From Hyphococcus sp. (GTDB lineage Bacteria > Pseudomonadota > Alphaproteobacteria > Caulobacterales > Parvularculaceae), in contig JANQJK010000016.1 of NCBI GenBank assembly GCA_028281665.1, forward strand, positions 248,001 through 312,000: DNA of 64,000 bases, in the 5' to 3' direction. How positions within the stretch are numbered: position 1 is the stretch's first letter; each line of letters begins with the position of its first letter. The position numbers were made by a program, and so were the translations under genes. Positions 62,836 to 64,000 of this stretch are shown here, one piece after another. Under the pieces are notes generated by a model. The model made no database searches and was not told the DNA's origin. It saw nothing but the letters and a program-made list of their open reading frames with translations.

Positions 62836-63237
62836 TCGCCCGAGACTCTAAATGGCTTTGCCTTGAGCACCGATCTTTGAAAAACTGAAACATGCAGCCT
62901 CTCATCGCAAATGAATAGGAATATTAGCGGGCGCAGGTGTGACTCGCCTGTAAAAGTCGGTCACCATTTGTCACCGAAGTGTACGGATATTGGTGACATA
63001 CAGTGACAGGAGCGGACAGGCCCCTGACGTCAATGCAGCCTTGCGCCAGCTAGATAGATACTACCAAAAGCTTCGAATAATCAGCCTTCTTAGGAGGCGG
63101 ATTGTACAGCTTTTCTATATCCAGAAGCCTGTTCCAGTCTGAAATCACCTCTAAAAACCGGTTCAAGGCATCTCCCGCAAGTGACGCCAGAACCAGCGGC
63201 TGTTTTCAGATCGAACGCAGCGCGGCGTGGGCCGACC
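62836..63237. other. 402-bp AT-richer gap with a short orphan reading frame
   Basis: Holds the symmetric four-box repeat (62959-63008) and, on the minus strand between stops, a 51-codon frame (63050-63205) reading LASLAGDALNRFLEVISDWNRLLDIEKLYNPPPKKADYSKLLVVSI, protein-like in composition but without an ATG; it may be a gene end left by rearrangement. The plus-strand ORF 63102-63308 is not convincing. Confidence 0.4.
62959..63008. repeat. Symmetric four-box repeat array (2 direct + 2 inverted)
   Basis: GGTCACC-ATT-TGTCACC, a 16-bp centre, then GGTGACA-TAC-AGTGACA. The right pair is the near inverse of the left pair; each pair repeats with a 10-bp period, and the inner boxes TGTCACC/GGTGACA are perfect inverted 7-mers. 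The layout could be a recombinase core site or a cooperative operator. No gene explains it. Confidence 0.6.
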
Positions 63238-64000
63238 CTAAAGGAACCGCGCCACGACATCCTTGTAGGATCGCGACAGTTTCAATTCCTGGCCGTTGTC
63301 GAGGATGAGGAAGTATTCGCCATTGGAATGGGGGTGGAGTTCCTTGACCTTGCTGACGTTGACGATGGCGGAACGATGCACCCGCTGGAACCGGGACGGA
63401 TCAAGGCGCTGCGTCAACGCTTTCATGGTTTCACGAATGATGTGTGTCTTGCCGCCGGCGTGAATGCACATATAGTCGCCTGCCGCATCGATCCATTCTA
63501 TTTCATCCGCATCAAGAACAACTACTTTGGAGCCGTCCTTAAAGGAAAGACGCTCCGAATACCGTTCTTTCTCCGCCCAGTCCGGGTCCGCGATCAGTTC
63601 CTTGATCCGGTCCTGTTCGTCCTCGGAAAGCGAGGCGAGAAGCTCGACAAGTTTTGATTCGCGCGTGAGCGCCGCTTTTGAGTGAAGCGCTTCCCTGATC
63701 CGGTGGATCGCGTCTTTGAGGCGCTCCTCTTCAACGGGCTTGACGATATAGTCGAGCGCGTTCGCTTCGAAAGCGTCGATTGCGAACTTGTCGTAAGCGG
63801 TCACGAAAATGAACAGCGGCGCCGGCGCGCCGATCAACGCACGCACCACGCCGAACCCGTCAAGGCCGGGCATCTGGATATCAAGAAACACAACGTCCGG
63901 CGTCCTTGCGCGAATCTCCTTGACGGCTTCGCGGCCGTTGGCGCATTCGCCGACAATGTCGACTTCCGGAAACTCGGCAAGCCTCATTTTCAGGCCGCGC
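63238..64000 (-). CDS. LytTR response regulator (5' end cut by window edge)
   Basis: A receiver domain (phosphoryl Asp in VVFLDIQMPGLDGFGV, VTAYDKFAIDAFEANALDYIVKPVEEERL) followed by a linker and a C-terminal LytTR DNA-binding domain (GSKVVVLDADEIEWIDAAGDYMCIHAGGKTHIIRETMKAL, FQRVHRSAIVNVSKV, LKLSRSYKDVVARFL). The track's Met at 63987 is internal: codons beyond it read RGLK, and RGLKMRLAEF matches the early receiver, so the gene runs off the right edge with its first ~20 codons missing. LytTR regulators usually sit beside a histidine kinase, expected to the right. Confidence 0.93.
   Translation of the reverse strand, partial: RGLKMRLAEFPEVDIVGECANGREAVKEIRARTPDVVFLDIQMPGLDGFGVVRALIGAPAPLFIFVTAYDKFAIDAFEANALDYIVKPVEEERLKDAIHRIREALHSKAALTRESKLVELLASLSEDEQDRIKELIADPDWAEKERYSERLSFKDGSKVVVLDADEIEWIDAAGDYMCIHAGGKTHIIRETMKALTQRLDPSRFQRVHRSAIVNVSKVKELHPHSNGEYFLILDNGQELKLSRSYKDVVARFL

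Noticed and set aside
1-64000. CRISPR array, prophage, tRNA or rRNA genes
   Set aside because: No regularly spaced repeats, phage gene clusters or RNA-gene signatures were seen in the gaps; single remnants at 41.1 and 62.4-62.8 kb are too small to be a prophage.

Overview
The window reads as one chromosomal segment of a GC-rich alphaproteobacterium. The best lineage clues are the cell-cycle genes: a MipZ division-site ATPase, an SpmX-type polarity protein (muramidase domain plus two C-terminal membrane helices), and a perfect CtrA-type box (TTAA-N7-TTAAC) before the cell-separation amidase. Together with the gene orders rne/amiC/mrcA/prfB, nuoN/birA/coaX/rnj/DUF1467 and DUF1285/nudL/cca, this points to a Caulobacterales/Parvularculales-like dimorphic bacterium. 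Genus or species cannot be named from sequence alone.

Layout. 1-2.7 kb: the 3' part of upp, a questin-oxidase-like protein and a DsbA/ScsC-like thioredoxin protein. 2.7-13.7 kb: an envelope and RNA block with a BepA-like M48 protease, RNase E with an acidic S1 insert and a ~600 bp leader, amidase, PBP1A, prfB with an intact programmed +1 frameshift, and a small membrane methyltransferase. 13.7-26 kb: an exported agmatine-deiminase-family protein, then nuoJKLMN (cut off from nuoA-I), birA, coaX, RNase J, DUF1467 and mgtE. 26-33 kb: a frameshifted PEP-CTERM protein, spmX, DUF1489, a SPOR lipoprotein, a PapD-like chaperone divergent from mipZ, a DnaJ-domain protein and an AT-richer methyltransferase. 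33-41 kb: central and secondary metabolism (pyruvate kinase, nitronate monooxygenase, acyl-CoA synthetase, gamma-glutamylcyclotransferase, gamma carbonic anhydrase, maleylacetoacetate isomerase), with a candidate small RNA near 38.8 kb. 41-46.5 kb: a VapE-like fragment, hpd with a palindromic operator and an adjacent MarR regulator, cutA, and the queC-queE-queD operon. 46.5-60.5 kb: a flagellin-like hypothetical, the moxR/DUF58/DUF4159 operon, sppA with a strong terminator, DUF1285, nudL, cca and a fatty acyl-CoA ligase. 60.5-64 kb: an orphaned NarL-type response regulator beside the ruins of its histidine kinase, an alpha/beta hydrolase, a scar with ParE-toxin and IS630-type transposase remnants and a symmetric four-box repeat, and a LytTR response regulator cut by the right edge.

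Most of the window is conserved housekeeping sequence. The accessory signal is concentrated in 61.1-63.2 kb. No CRISPR array, rRNA or tRNA gene was recognised. The items most worth following up are the four-box inverted array with its surrounding scar, the two-hairpin candidate sRNA with C-rich loops, the single-base frameshift in the PEP-CTERM gene, the CtrA box before amiC, the hpd operator, and the terminator ending only a few bases before the DUF1285 start codon.
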